Counted from the first letter of the stretch, positions 1 to 8,644 are shown. The stretch is 64,000 nucleotides of DNA from DASPKT01 sp035626475 (GCA_035626475.1 DASPNP010000037.1:1-64000), one strand, 5' to 3'. Notes: generated by a model from the sequence alone, not told the origin. A program made the numbers and translations.

Positions 1-336
1 CGAGCCGTAGGGGTTCTGGAACACCATCTGCACGGCGCGGCGCAGCGCCTTGAGGTCGTCCCTGGTGGCATGCGCCACGTCGCGCCCGTCATAGAGCAGG
101 CGGCCCTCGGTCGGCGGCTCGATCAGGGTGAGCGCGCGGGCGAGCGTGGACTTGCCGCAGCCGCTCTCCCCCACCACCGCCAGCGTCCGTCCAGCGCGCA
201 CGGTGAAGGAGGCGCCGTCCAGCGCCTTCACGGTCGCCGCCGGCTCGAACCAGCCGCGCTTGACGCTGTAGTGGCGCTTCAGGTTGTCGGCCTCGAGCAC
301 GACCGGGGCGGTGTCGGTGTCCGGCAGGGCGTTCAT
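1..336 (-). CDS. dppF: Peptide ABC transporter ATP-binding protein, DppF/OppF type (partial)
   Basis: This is the N-terminal 112 codons of an ABC ATPase; the rest lies beyond the left edge. The translation shows a Walker A motif (GESGCGKST) near residue 59 and a Q-loop (QMVFQNPYGS) at the cut end, both typical of the second ATPase of dipeptide/oligopeptide importers. The ATG at 336 shares one base with the TGA of the upstream dppD-like gene (TGATG), so the two are probably translationally coupled. The protein would pair with DppD under the inner-membrane permease and power peptide uptake. The actual substrate cannot be read from this fragment. Confidence 0.9.
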   Translation of the reverse strand, partial: MNALPDTDTAPVVLEADNLKRHYSVKRGWFEPAATVKALDGASFTVRAGRTLAVVGESGCGKSTLARALTLIEPPTEGRLLYDGRDVAHATRDDLKALRRAVQMVFQNPYGS

Positions 337-1310
337 CACGCGGCCTCCCCGATCTCGTCCTTGCGGATGCAGCGCACGGCGCCCGAACCGTCGGGCAGCA
401 GCGGCGGGCGGCCCTGGCGGCAGGCATCCAGGGCATAGGCGCAGCGCGGGTTGAACAGGCAGCCGGGCGGGCGGTCGGAGATGCCGGGCACGACGCCGGG
501 GATGGTCGGCAGGCGGCGGCGCCCCACCGCGCGCTCCGGCAGCGCGTCCAGCAGTGCGCGGGTGTAGGGGTGGCGCGGGTCGCGGAACAGGTCGGCGGCC
601 GGCCGGTCCTCCACCACCTGGCCGGCATACATGACCAGCACCCGGTGCGCCGTCTCCGCCACCACGCCCATGTCGTGGGTGATGAGCATCAGCGCCATGC
701 CGCGCCGGCGCTGCAAATCCACCAGCAGATCCAGGATCTGCTTCTGGATGGTCACGTCCATCGCGGTGGTGGGCTCGTCGGCGATCAGCAGGCGCGGGTT
801 GCAGGCGATCGCGATGGCGATCATGACGCGCTGGTTCATGCCGCCCGAGAGCTGGTGCGGAAAGGCGTCCAGCCGCGTCTCCGGCGCCGGGATGCCGACC
901 TGCTCCAGCAGCTCGACGCAGCGGCGCTTGAGTTCCGCGCCCCGCAGCCCCTCATGCAGCGCCAGTGTTTCCGAGAGCTGGAAGCCCACGGTGAAGCAGG
1001 GGTTCAGGCTGGTCATCGGCTCCTGGAACACCATGGCGATGTCCTTGCCGTTGAGCTGCCGCCGCTCGCGGTCCGACAGGCCCAGCAGGTCGCGCCCGTC
1101 GAAGCTCATGCGGTCCGCCAGGACCTTGCCGTTATGGGCGATCAGCCCCATGGCGGCCAGCGAGGTCACGCTCTTGCCGGAGCCCGACTCGCCGACGATG
1201 CCGACCACCTCGCCCGGCTCGATGGTCAAATCGATACCGTCCACCGCGCGGAAGGTCCCGGCGCGGGTGGCGAACTCGACCGACAGGTTCTTGATGTCCA
1301 GCAAAGGCAT
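336..1310 (-). CDS. dppD: Peptide ABC transporter ATP-binding protein, DppD/OppD type
   Basis: A 324-residue cytoplasmic ATPase with a complete nucleotide-binding domain: Walker A GESGSGKS near residue 40, signature LSGGMNQR near 155, and Walker B LLIADEPTTAMD just after. The C-terminal extension (GCLFNPRCAYALDAC) is the Cys-containing oligopeptide/dipeptide transporter tail, which separates this family from other ABC ATPases. It lies 3 bases after the permease gene and overlaps dppF by one base, within an operon reading leftwards. It energises import of di- or oligopeptides. Dipeptide, oligopeptide, glutathione or opine substrates are all possible. Confidence 0.93.
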   Translation of the reverse strand: MPLLDIKNLSVEFATRAGTFRAVDGIDLTIEPGEVVGIVGESGSGKSVTSLAAMGLIAHNGKVLADRMSFDGRDLLGLSDRERRQLNGKDIAMVFQEPMTSLNPCFTVGFQLSETLALHEGLRGAELKRRCVELLEQVGIPAPETRLDAFPHQLSGGMNQRVMIAIAIACNPRLLIADEPTTAMDVTIQKQILDLLVDLQRRRGMALMLITHDMGVVAETAHRVLVMYAGQVVEDRPAADLFRDPRHPYTRALLDALPERAVGRRRLPTIPGVVPGISDRPPGCLFNPRCAYALDACRQGRPPLLPDGSGAVRCIRKDEIGEAA

Positions 1311-1313
1311 GGA

Positions 1314-2204
1314 TCAGCGCTTCAGTTTGGGGTCGAGCGCGTCGCGCAGACCGTCGCCCAGCAGGTTGAAGGCCAGCACGGTGACGAGGATGGCGAGGCC
1401 CGGGAAGGTCACCACCCACCAGGCGCGCACCAGGAACTGCAGCGAGGATGAGAGCATCGTCCCCCATTCCGGCGTCGGCGGCTGCGCCCCCAGCCCCAGG
1501 AAGCCCAACGCCGCCGCGTCCAGGATGGCGGTGGAGAAGCCCAGCGTCGCCTGCACGATCAGCGGTGCCAGGCAGTTGGGCAGGATCACCAGGAACATCA
1601 AGCGCAGCGGCCCGGCGCCGGCCAGCTTGGAGGCGGTGACGTAGTCGCGCCCCTTCTCGGCGATGACCGCGGCGCGGGTCAGGCGGGCATAGTGCGGCAC
1701 GATGGTGACCGACACGGCCACCGCCGCGTTGATCAGCCCCGGCCCCAGGATCGCCGCCACCACGATGGCCAGCAGCAGCGAGGGCAGCGCCAGAAGGATG
1801 TCCATCACCCGCATGATGGCGGCCTCGACCATGCCGCCGCGGAAGCCGGCCACCAGCCCCAGCGCCAGGCCCACCGCCAGCGACAGCGTCACCACCAGCA
1901 GACCGATGAACAGCGACAGGCGGGCACCGTGGATCAGGCGGGAGAGGATGTCGCGGCCGATGTCGTCGGTGCCCAGCGGATAGGTCCAGCTGCCGCCCTC
2001 CAGCCAGGCCGGCGGCATCAGGATATGGTCGCGGAACTGCGCCTCGGGCGCGTGCGGCGCCACCAGCTCGGCGAAGATGGAGGCCAACGTGATCAGCGTG
2101 ATGACGATGAGGCCGCCGACCGCGCCCTTGTTCTGGCTGAAATAGTGCCAGAACTCGCCGAGGCGGGACGGGGCGCGAACAGCTTCGGCGGTCTGGATGC
2201 TCAT
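1314..2204 (-). CDS. dppC: Peptide ABC transporter permease, DppC type
   Basis: A 296-residue inner-membrane permease. The start is set at MSIQTAEAV (ATG at 2204), where ATGA overlaps the stop of dppB by 4 bases; the frame remains open further upstream only because it shadows dppB. It begins with a cytoplasmic segment and a first membrane span (GGLIVITLITLASIFAEL). A periplasmic stretch then contains the family motif PLGTDDIGRDILSRL, followed by five more hydrophobic spans and the cytoplasmic EAA-type loop (ASKLAGAGPLRLMFLVILPN). It forms the permease heterodimer with DppB. Confidence 0.93.
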   Translation of the reverse strand: MSIQTAEAVRAPSRLGEFWHYFSQNKGAVGGLIVITLITLASIFAELVAPHAPEAQFRDHILMPPAWLEGGSWTYPLGTDDIGRDILSRLIHGARLSLFIGLLVVTLSLAVGLALGLVAGFRGGMVEAAIMRVMDILLALPSLLLAIVVAAILGPGLINAAVAVSVTIVPHYARLTRAAVIAEKGRDYVTASKLAGAGPLRLMFLVILPNCLAPLIVQATLGFSTAILDAAALGFLGLGAQPPTPEWGTMLSSSLQFLVRAWWVVTFPGLAILVTVLAFNLLGDGLRDALDPKLKR

Positions 2205-3211
2205 CGCGCGTGCCGGATGCGGGGGTTGAGGATGCCGTAGAGCAGGTCCACGACCAGGTTCACCAGCATCACCACCGTCGCCACCAGCAGCACGCCGCCC
2301 TGCAGCGCCGGATAGTCGCGGCGGTTGATGCTCTCCACCAGCCACTTGCCGATGCCGGGCCAGGCGAAGATCGTCTCGGTCAGGATGGCGCCGCCCAGCA
2401 GCGTGCCGACCTGCAGGCCGATGACGGTGACGACGGGGATCAGCGCGTTGCGCAGCGCGTGCAGCACGATCACCCGCCAGCCACCCAGCCCCTTGGCCCG
2501 CGCCGTGCGGATATAATCCTCGCCCAGCACCTCCAGCATGGCCGACCGCGTCATGCGGGCGACGACGGCCAGCGGGATGGTGCCCAGCACCACGGCCGGC
2601 AGCAGCAGATGGTGCAGCGCGTCGAGGAAAGCCCCCTCCTCGTCCGACAGCAGCGTGTCGATCAGCATGAAGCCGGTCACCGGCTCCACGTAATAGACCA
2701 CGTCCAACCGGCCGGAGACGGGGGTCAGCCCCAGCGTCACCGAGAACAGCATGATCAGCAGCAGGCCCCACCAGAAGATCGGCATGGAATAGCCGGTGAG
2801 GCTGAGGCCCATGACGCTGTGGTCCGCCACCGTGCCGCGCCGTACCGCCGCGATGATGCCGGCGGGCAGGCCCACGGCGACGGCGAAGAGCATGGCGCAG
2901 AGGCTGAGCTCGATGGTGGCCGGGAACAGCTCCATGAACTCGGTCAGGACGGGTGCCTGGGTGATGACGGAACGGCCCAGGTCGCCGGTCAGCACGCCGC
3001 CCAGATAGTCCGCGTACTGCACCAGGATCGGCCGGTCCAGGCCCATCTCGGCGCGCAGCTCGGCCAGCCGCTCCGGCGGGATGCCGCGCTCGCCCAGCCG
3101 GATCTCGATCGGGTCGCCCGGCACCAGCCGGATCAGCATGAAGGCCAGGAAGGTCACGCCGATGAAGGTCGGCACCAGCAGGGCCAGGCGGGTCAGGACG
3201 AAGCGCAGCAT
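2201..3211 (-). CDS. dppB: Peptide ABC transporter permease, DppB type
   Basis: A 336-residue permease starting MLRFVLTRLALLVPTFIG, the usual N-terminal span of DppB/OppB/GsiC proteins. The next conserved segment (RLVPGDPIEI) is also a family hallmark. Several further membrane spans follow, and the EAA loop (IRTARAKGLGGWRVIVLHALRNALIPV) is intact. It is the first permease gene of the block and overlaps dppC by 4 bases. About 180 bases, including an inverted repeat element, separate it from the binding-protein gene upstream, which may uncouple the expression of the two parts. Confidence 0.93.
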   Translation of the reverse strand: MLRFVLTRLALLVPTFIGVTFLAFMLIRLVPGDPIEIRLGERGIPPERLAELRAEMGLDRPILVQYADYLGGVLTGDLGRSVITQAPVLTEFMELFPATIELSLCAMLFAVAVGLPAGIIAAVRRGTVADHSVMGLSLTGYSMPIFWWGLLLIMLFSVTLGLTPVSGRLDVVYYVEPVTGFMLIDTLLSDEEGAFLDALHHLLLPAVVLGTIPLAVVARMTRSAMLEVLGEDYIRTARAKGLGGWRVIVLHALRNALIPVVTVIGLQVGTLLGGAILTETIFAWPGIGKWLVESINRRDYPALQGGVLLVATVVMLVNLVVDLLYGILNPRIRHAR

Positions 3212-3250
3212 CAGGCACCCACCCCCGCGCGGACGGGCAGCGCCGATGGC

Positions 3251-3370
3251 GTGCGTCCTTCGACAGGCTCAGGATGAGGATGTATACGCTGCTCCCGGCC
3301 AGGGAACGGGCCAGGGAAAGGGAAGGTCCGGCCTCCCCCTCCCTCATGCTGAGCCTGTCGAAGCACGCAG
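3251..3370. repeat. Intergenic inverted repeat, family A, copy 1
   Basis: The left arm contains CTTCGACAGGCTCAGGATGA and the right arm its inverted counterpart (TCATGCTGAGCCTGTCGAAG), about 120 bases end to end. The inner conserved block GCTGCTCCCGGCC also occurs in copies at 41315 and 62291. The element sits inside the dpp operon between the binding-protein gene and dppB. The transcript could fold into a long hairpin able to attenuate or stabilise the upstream message. Confidence 0.85.
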
Positions 3371-3389
3371 AACGCCACGACCGTGCCCG

Positions 3390-5021
3390 TCATTCCTCGA
3401 TCCTCAGCGACACGCCGTCGAACTCGTTGCGGCCCAGCGGGCTCTGGCGGTAGCCCTGCACATGCGGCAGCAGCGGCTGGAAGACGACGGAATGGGCCAT
3501 GGTCACCCAGGGCGCCTCCTCCTTGAAGATCAGCTGCGCCTGCTCGTAGAGGCGCGCGCGCTCGGCCTGGTCGGTGGTGCGCTTGGCCTGGACCACCAAG
3601 TCGTTGAAGGGCTTGTGGCACCATTTGGAGAGGTTGGAGCCGCCCGGCCTGGCGCTGTCGCAGCCCAGCAGGTTGTAGAAGAAATTGTCCGGGTCGCCAT
3701 TGTCGCCGGTCCAGCCGAAGATCGCCATGCCGTGCTCGCCGGCATAGACGCGCTTGCGGTACTCGCCCCATTCGAAGCTGACGATGCGCACGCGGATGCC
3801 GACCTTGGCGAGGTCGGCCTGGATCATCTCGGCCATCCGCCGGGCGTTCGGATTATGCGGCCGCTGCACCGGCATGGCCCAGAGGTCCGTCTCGAATCCC
3901 TCGGGGAACCCCGCCTCGGCCAGCAGCCGCTTCGCCTTCTCCGGATCGTACTCGTAGTCCCGGACGGCGCGGTTGTACGACCAGAGGGTCGGCGGGATCG
4001 GGTTCACGGCCGGCGTGCCGGAGCCCTGGAAGATGTTCTCGACCACCCGCGCCTTGTCGATGGCGTGGTTCACCGCCTGGCGCACGCGCCTGTCGTCGAA
4101 GGGCTTGCGGCCGACATTCATCGTCACATAGCCGATGTTCAGCCCTTCCTGCGACAGCAGCTGCAGGTCCTTGTCCCGGCGCATCAGCGGCAGGTCGGCC
4201 GGGTTCGGATAGGCCATCACGTCGCACTCGCCCGCCTTCAGCTTGGCGTAGCGAACGGCCGCGTCGGGGGTGATGGCGAAGACCAGCGCGTCGACCTGCT
4301 GCCGGCCGCCGTACCACTGCTCGAACGGCACGTAGCGGACGACCGCGTCCTTCTGGTAGCGCTGCAGCCGGAACGGGCCGGTGCCGATCGGGTCCTGGTC
4401 GAAACGCTCGGGCGTGCCGCGCTTCATCAGGAAGTCCGCGTATTCGGCCGACATGATGCCGGCCCAGTCCATGGCGAGGTTCGCCAGGAAGGGCGCCTCC
4501 GGGTGCGTCAGGCGGATGCGGACGGTGTGGTCGTCCAGCTTCTCGACGCCCGCCAGCAGGTCCGGCATGCCCATGCTGTTGAAGTAGCTGTAATCGCCGC
4601 CGGAAACGGGATGGTAGGGGTGCTTCTTGTCCCACTGCCGCATCAGGCTGAACAGCACGTCGTCGGCGTTGAAGTCGCGCGTCGGGGTGAAGTCCCGGTT
4701 GGCGTGCCACTTGACGCCGCGGCGCAGGTGGAAGGTGTAGCTCAGCCCGTCGGGCGAGACCTCCCAGCGCTCCGCCAGGCCGGGGACCAGATTGGTGGTG
4801 CCGCGCTCGAACTCGGTCAGGTTGGAATAGAGCGGCCGCACCGCGTCGAAGCTGGTGCCGGTGGTGTTGATGGGCGGCGAGAAATTCTCCGGGCTGCCCT
4901 CGGAGCAGTAGACCAGCACCTTGCGCTGCTTGGCCTCGGCCGGCGCGCCCGCCGCCAGCAGGGCCGCGACCAGGGCAATGGACAGACCCCTGAACTTCAC
5001 CGCGCGCGCACTCCCCGGCAC
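3390..5021 (-). CDS. dppA: ABC transporter substrate-binding protein, family 5 (DppA-like)
   Basis: A 543-residue periplasmic binding protein with a signal peptide (ALVAALLAAGAPAEA) and the SBP_bac_5 layout: NTTGTSFDAVRPLYSNLTEF near the N-terminus, SPDGLSYTFHLRRGVKWH, and PIGTGPFRLQRY. It captures peptides or related ligands and delivers them to DppBCDF, whose genes lie immediately downstream on the same strand. The frame opens with GTG at 5021. A second GTG at 5000 would give a tidier signal peptide (KFRGLSIALV) and is an equally good start. No Cys follows the signal peptide, so it should be soluble, not a lipoprotein. Confidence 0.92.
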   Translation of the reverse strand: MPGSARAVKFRGLSIALVAALLAAGAPAEAKQRKVLVYCSEGSPENFSPPINTTGTSFDAVRPLYSNLTEFERGTTNLVPGLAERWEVSPDGLSYTFHLRRGVKWHANRDFTPTRDFNADDVLFSLMRQWDKKHPYHPVSGGDYSYFNSMGMPDLLAGVEKLDDHTVRIRLTHPEAPFLANLAMDWAGIMSAEYADFLMKRGTPERFDQDPIGTGPFRLQRYQKDAVVRYVPFEQWYGGRQQVDALVFAITPDAAVRYAKLKAGECDVMAYPNPADLPLMRRDKDLQLLSQEGLNIGYVTMNVGRKPFDDRRVRQAVNHAIDKARVVENIFQGSGTPAVNPIPPTLWSYNRAVRDYEYDPEKAKRLLAEAGFPEGFETDLWAMPVQRPHNPNARRMAEMIQADLAKVGIRVRIVSFEWGEYRKRVYAGEHGMAIFGWTGDNGDPDNFFYNLLGCDSARPGGSNLSKWCHKPFNDLVVQAKRTTDQAERARLYEQAQLIFKEEAPWVTMAHSVVFQPLLPHVQGYRQSPLGRNEFDGVSLRIEE

Positions 5022-5110
5022 CCCTTCCCGTTCGCGGCCATAAGACGGAGGCGGGGAGCTCGAGTCAACCGCGAAGCGCCCCCGGAACCCTTGTGGACAT
5101 TAGGATTTTC

Positions 5111-5136
5111 GGAACTTCATGCGGCCTCCGGCGGTT
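5111..5136 (+). promoter_or_regulatory. Candidate EcfG (general stress response) promoter for the CBS gene
   Basis: The sequence GGAAC (5111-5115), 17 bases, then GGTT (5133-5136) is close to the alphaproteobacterial EcfG consensus GGAAC-N16/17-CGTT, differing in one base of the -10 part. It lies about 30 bases before the start codon at 5168, in the right direction. PhyR, the activator of this sigma-factor pathway, is encoded at 9111-9926. A match this short can arise by chance in G+C-rich DNA. Confidence 0.45.
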
Positions 5137-5167
5137 GAGGGACCGACCTTTCCGTAGGAGGCCCGCC

Positions 5168-5596
5168 ATGAAGATTCGCGAGATCATGTCCCAGGACGTC
5201 CAGCTGGTGTCCCCGAGCACGCCGCTGCGCGAGGCCGCCCGCCTGATGCGTGACGCCGACACGGGCTTCCTGCCCGTGGGCGAGAACGACAAGCTGATCG
5301 GCACCGTCACCGACCGCGACATCACCGTGCGCTGCGTCGCCGAGGGCGCTGACCTGAACAGCGCCACCGTCGCCGAGGCCATGTCGGAGAGCCTGGTCTT
5401 CGCCTTCGACGACCAGGACGACACCGAGGCCACCCGCCTGATGCAGCAGCACAATATCCGCCGGCTGCCGGTGCTGAGCCGCGACAAGCGCCTGGTCGGC
5501 GTGGTGTCGCTGGGCGACATCGCCGTCGGCTCGAACGACGAGAGCGGCATCGCCCAGACCGAAGGCGACATCGCGTCGTCGCCGCCGAATAATTGA
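5168..5596 (+). CDS. Tandem CBS-domain protein
   Basis: A 142-residue cytoplasmic protein consisting of two CBS motifs, residues about 4-60 (MKIREIMSQDVQLVSPSTPL) and 70-125 (TVAEAMSESLVFAFDDQDD...VVSLGDIA). CBS pairs usually bind adenosine nucleotides and act as energy or stress sensors; stand-alone two-CBS proteins of this size are common in alphaproteobacteria. The start at 5168 is chosen because TAGGAGG lies seven bases upstream; the open frame extends to 5093 but without a ribosome-binding site. The EcfG-like promoter upstream suggests stress induction. No partner domain is present and the target is unknown. Confidence 0.9.
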   Translation: MKIREIMSQDVQLVSPSTPLREAARLMRDADTGFLPVGENDKLIGTVTDRDITVRCVAEGADLNSATVAEAMSESLVFAFDDQDDTEATRLMQQHNIRRLPVLSRDKRLVGVVSLGDIAVGSNDESGIAQTEGDIASSPPNN

Positions 5597-5614
5597 GGAC
5601 GCGACAGCTCCAGA

Positions 5615-5697
5615 CGTAGGTCGCATGGAGCGCAGCGCAATGCGACGACCCCGCCCGGGTAACGTCGCATTGCGCCTGCGGCTCCATGCGACCTACG
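5615..5697. repeat. Intergenic inverted repeat, family B, copy 1
   Basis: The arms CGTAGGTCGCATGGAGC and GCTCCATGCGACCTACG are perfect reverse complements. Inside them, GCGCAATGCGAC and GTCGCATTGCGC form a second pair, so the whole 83-base unit can form one long hairpin. It lies between convergent genes. A near-identical copy is at 36369-36450. No T-run follows, so it does not look like a classical terminator. Confidence 0.9.
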
Positions 5698-5708
5698 GGC
5701 GCTTCGAC

Positions 5709-7034
5709 CTACTCCAGCATCGGGACGCCCGTCTCCATCTCCACCAGCGCGGCCAGGAACGGCACCGCCACGTCGCGGCGCTGGGTGGCCGCGTTGGCGC
5801 GTTCGGCCGCCGAGAGGCCGGCGATGAAGGGGGCGCGCCAGCGCTGGTCCTTGTAGAGCAGCCGGTCGGCCCGGGCGCGCTGGACCATGACCAGGGGCAG
5901 GCGCTGCTCCTTGGTGGTCATCATCCGGTCGATCTTGGCGGAGAGCTGCTCGGCCTGCGGGCGGTTGTTGGCGCGGAGCGCCCCGCCCAGCAGCGCGACG
6001 TAGGTCTCGGCCCGCAGCTCCACGTCCTGGATCTGGTCGGCATAGGTGGTGGTCAGCGTGAACTCGCCGCGCGCCGCCAGCCGGCCCAGCACCGCCGGGA
6101 CGGTCCAGGGGCTCTCCTCCTGTACGGTGCGCAGCAGGCCCAGCGCCAGATTCGCCTCGCCGAGGTCGCCGGCGGCCACCGCCAGCTCGGGCGGGCAGCA
6201 ATTGCCGCGCTTGTCCTTGAAGCGCGAGAACTGCTCCTCGACCGTGTTCAGGAACAGCGTCCGCGCGCGGCCCTCATTGCCGACGCGCAGCAGCGCCTGC
6301 GCCACCAGCCCCAGCTCCCAGGCGCAGGTGCGGGTGCGGGCGTACTCCGCCGCCTCTTCCGCGATGGGCGCGGCGCGGGCCGTGTCGCCGCGCCAGACCA
6401 GCGCCTTGACCGCGTCGGACAGATTGTAGATTCGGGTCGAGCAGTCCGGGATCTGCCGGGTCAGCTCCAGCGCAAGATCGACCTCGCCGGTCAGCGCCAG
6501 GGTGCGGCCGAGGAACAGATCCTGCCCCGCCTCCTCCACCTGCACGCCGCGGCGCCAGGCGCCCAGGAACGGCGCCACGATCTGGCGGGCGCGGTCGCGG
6601 TTGCCGGCCTGGTGGTGGGCGACGGCCAGCGACAGCCAGTCCCAGCGCGGCGCGCTGATCGGGTACTCGACGGGCTGCATCAGCCCCTCGATCCGGTGCA
6701 GCAGGCAGGGCGTGCTCTGCGGGTCATTGCAGGCGAGGCCGCGCACCCGCGACTTGAAGTCGTTGTAGTCGAAGTCGCCGATGAACTGGTTGGTCGCCAG
6801 CTGCACCGCGAGGTTGCTCTCCGGCAGCTTGGCGACGATGTCGGACAGCAGCCGGTCGGCCTCCTGCACCAGCCGGGTCTGCTCCTGCCGGTCATAGGTC
6901 TGGTCGGCGCGCTGGATGGCCTGGACCGCCTGGATGAACATCCGGTTGGCGGTGGCCTGGTCGTCGGCGCGGGCCGGCGCGGTGGCGGCGACGAAGATGA
7001 GGGCGCCGAGAAGGGCCGACTTAAAGCCTGACAT
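5709..7034 (-). CDS. Conserved secreted protein with helical-repeat character
   Basis: A 441-residue protein with a clear signal peptide (MSGFKSALLGALIFVAATAPARA). The mature part is alpha-helical with repeated Ala/Leu/Arg-rich helix pairs (LVWRGDTARAAPIAEEAAEYA, ALLRVGNEGRARTLFLNT) that look like divergent TPR or Sel1-type repeats; I cannot assign a family. It is the last gene of a three-gene minus-strand operon with a BON lipoprotein (14-base overlap) and a cell-wall amidase, so a role in envelope assembly or cell-wall turnover is likely. Function beyond that is unknown. Confidence 0.75.
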   Translation of the reverse strand: MSGFKSALLGALIFVAATAPARADDQATANRMFIQAVQAIQRADQTYDRQEQTRLVQEADRLLSDIVAKLPESNLAVQLATNQFIGDFDYNDFKSRVRGLACNDPQSTPCLLHRIEGLMQPVEYPISAPRWDWLSLAVAHHQAGNRDRARQIVAPFLGAWRRGVQVEEAGQDLFLGRTLALTGEVDLALELTRQIPDCSTRIYNLSDAVKALVWRGDTARAAPIAEEAAEYARTRTCAWELGLVAQALLRVGNEGRARTLFLNTVEEQFSRFKDKRGNCCPPELAVAAGDLGEANLALGLLRTVQEESPWTVPAVLGRLAARGEFTLTTTYADQIQDVELRAETYVALLGGALRANNRPQAEQLSAKIDRMMTTKEQRLPLVMVQRARADRLLYKDQRWRAPFIAGLSAAERANAATQRRDVAVPFLAALVEMETGVPMLE

Positions 7035-7599
7035 GATTCACCACCTGGCGGACGCGCGGCACGGCCCGCGCGTGCCCCAGCACGCGGTCGAGCTCGGCCT
7101 GGCTGTCCGCCTGGCCCATGAGATAGAGGGTCTGGTTGACGACGACGACCGTGTAGTTCAGCGAGCGGATGCCGCTGTCGAACAGCAGCCGGCTGCGCAT
7201 CTGCGCGTGGATCCAGCTGTCGGTGGCGCCGTCGGTCAGGCTGGACTGGTCGTCCACCTGGATCTCGTTGATGACCTCCTTGAGGCCGTCGACCTGCCAG
7301 GCCAGGCGCACCGCCTGCACCCGCTGGTCGGGCGTCGCGGCGCGGCCGGTCAGCAGCGCGCGGCCGTTGGAGACGGAGACGTCCAGCCGGTCGGCGATGT
7401 CGGGCACCGCCTGCCATTGCGCCTCGATGCGCTGGGTCAGGTCGGGGTCCGGCACCACGGGCGTCGGCGGCTGGGCGGCCACGGCCGGTCCCGACGGGGC
7501 GGCGGGCGGCGGGCCGCCGGCCGTCTCGCACGCGGTCAGGGCGGCGAGGGCGCACAGGGCGGTCAGGAGCGTCAGGGTCGGGCGGCGCATGCTCGTCAT
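7021..7599 (-). CDS. BON-domain outer-membrane lipoprotein
   Basis: A 192-residue protein with a lipoprotein signal ending in a lipobox (LAALTAC, Cys near residue 24). A Pro/Ala-rich linker and two BON-like segments follow, residues about 50-110 (DIADRLDVSVSNGRALLTG) and 125-190 (DSWIHAQMRSRLLF...TLYLMGQADSQ). BON proteins such as OsmY and DolP bind phospholipid or protect the envelope; DolP homologues act with cell-wall amidases, and here the gene follows an amidase gene by 7 bases, which fits. An internal ATG at 7590 is an alternative start giving an equally good lipoprotein signal. Confidence 0.85.
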   Translation of the reverse strand: MTSMRRPTLTLLTALCALAALTACETAGGPPPAAPSGPAVAAQPPTPVVPDPDLTQRIEAQWQAVPDIADRLDVSVSNGRALLTGRAATPDQRVQAVRLAWQVDGLKEVINEIQVDDQSSLTDGATDSWIHAQMRSRLLFDSGIRSLNYTVVVVNQTLYLMGQADSQAELDRVLGHARAVPRVRQVVNHVRL

Positions 7600-7606
7600 C
7601 CCGGGG

Positions 7607-8407
7607 TCAGGCGAAGGGGGCGGTGGCGACCAGGCCGGTCACCTCGCGGGCGAGGATGGCGGCGATGCGCTTGCGGCGGGCGGGGTCGCGCAGCTGCGCC
7701 TCGTCCTTCGGGTTCGACAGGAAGCCCGTCTCCACCAGGACGGACGGCACGTCCGGGGCCTTCAGCACGGCGAAGTTGGCCGAGCGCATCGGGTTCTCCA
7801 GCAGCGTCAGCTCCCGGCCGGCGGCGCGGATGATGGCCTGCTTGGCGGCGAGCGACGCGGTCTTCACGCGGCGGGCGGAGAGGTCCAGCAGGATGGCGGC
7901 CACGTCGGCGTCCTGGTGCTGGATGTCGACGCCCAGCCCGTCGGCCAGGTTCTCCTGCTTCGCCAGCGCCTGGGCGAACTCGTCGGACGCCGTCTCCGAC
8001 AGGGTGTAGGCGGACAGGCCGCGGGCGTTGCGGTTGGGCGCGCTGTCGGCGTGGATGGAGATGAACAGGTCGGCCTTGGCGGCGCGGCCGATGCGCACCC
8101 GCTCACGCAGGGTCAGGAACTCGTCGCTGTCGCGCGTCAGGCGCACCTGGATACCCTTGGCGCGGCCCAGCAGGCGGCCCAGCTCGCGGCCGATGTCCAG
8201 CGTGACGTCCTTCTCCAGCAGCCCCTTGGCGCCGATGGCGCCCGGGTCCTTGCCGCCATGGCCGGGATCGATGACGATGACCCGCGGCACCGCCTTGCGG
8301 GCGGCCGCCTTCGGCTGCGACGCCAGGGCGTCGCCGGGCAGTGCCAGGCCGGCGAGACCCAGGAAGGGGGCGCCGGCGGCGATGCGGAGCAGGACCCTGC
8401 GATTCAT
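7607..8407 (-). CDS. N-acetylmuramoyl-L-alanine amidase (Amidase_3)
   Basis: A 266-residue exported zinc amidase that cuts the bond between MurNAc and L-Ala in peptidoglycan. The catalytic domain shows VIVIDPGHGGKDPGAIG (zinc His), LFISIHADSAPN (second His) and the terminal catalytic Glu in VLVETGFLSNP. The start at 8407 gives MNRRVLLRIAAGAPFLGLAG, a signal with a twin-arginine-like RR pair and no AMIN domain. A longer frame upstream lacks a sensible signal. It heads an operon with the BON lipoprotein. AmiC-like cell-separation enzymes are the closest functional comparison. Confidence 0.92.
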   Translation of the reverse strand: MNRRVLLRIAAGAPFLGLAGLALPGDALASQPKAAARKAVPRVIVIDPGHGGKDPGAIGAKGLLEKDVTLDIGRELGRLLGRAKGIQVRLTRDSDEFLTLRERVRIGRAAKADLFISIHADSAPNRNARGLSAYTLSETASDEFAQALAKQENLADGLGVDIQHQDADVAAILLDLSARRVKTASLAAKQAIIRAAGRELTLLENPMRSANFAVLKAPDVPSVLVETGFLSNPKDEAQLRDPARRKRIAAILAREVTGLVATAPFA

Positions 8408-8577
8408 GGAGCGATCCGAGACCGGACCCGCCGGGGAGCCCGGGGGTCGCACGGGGCTATAGTTGAACCCGGATTCTTCGCGGCGCAAGGGGAACTTACG
8501 TGACTTTCGGCGGATGTGACACAGTGTTGCCGGGGGCCAACGGCGGCATCACTTTCGGCTGATTCCCGGCCCTCCGC

Positions 8578-8605
8578 TTGACCGTGCCGCCGGGGCCGCT
8601 AGGCT
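8578..8605 (+). promoter_or_regulatory. Candidate housekeeping promoter upstream of the OsmC-like gene
   Basis: TTGACC (8578-8583), 16 bases, TAGGCT (8600-8605) resembles a sigma-70 promoter about 40 bases before the OsmC-like start at 8645. It is judged by eye only; the -10 part is weak. Confidence 0.35.
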
Positions 8606-8644
8606 TCCTGTCCCAGGTAGTCGCTAATATTGGGAGAGGCGGCC

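Noticed and set aside
5093..5167. Upstream start for the CBS protein
   Set aside because: It would overlap the EcfG-like promoter and lacks a ribosome-binding site, while ATG 5168 has TAGGAGG at proper spacing.
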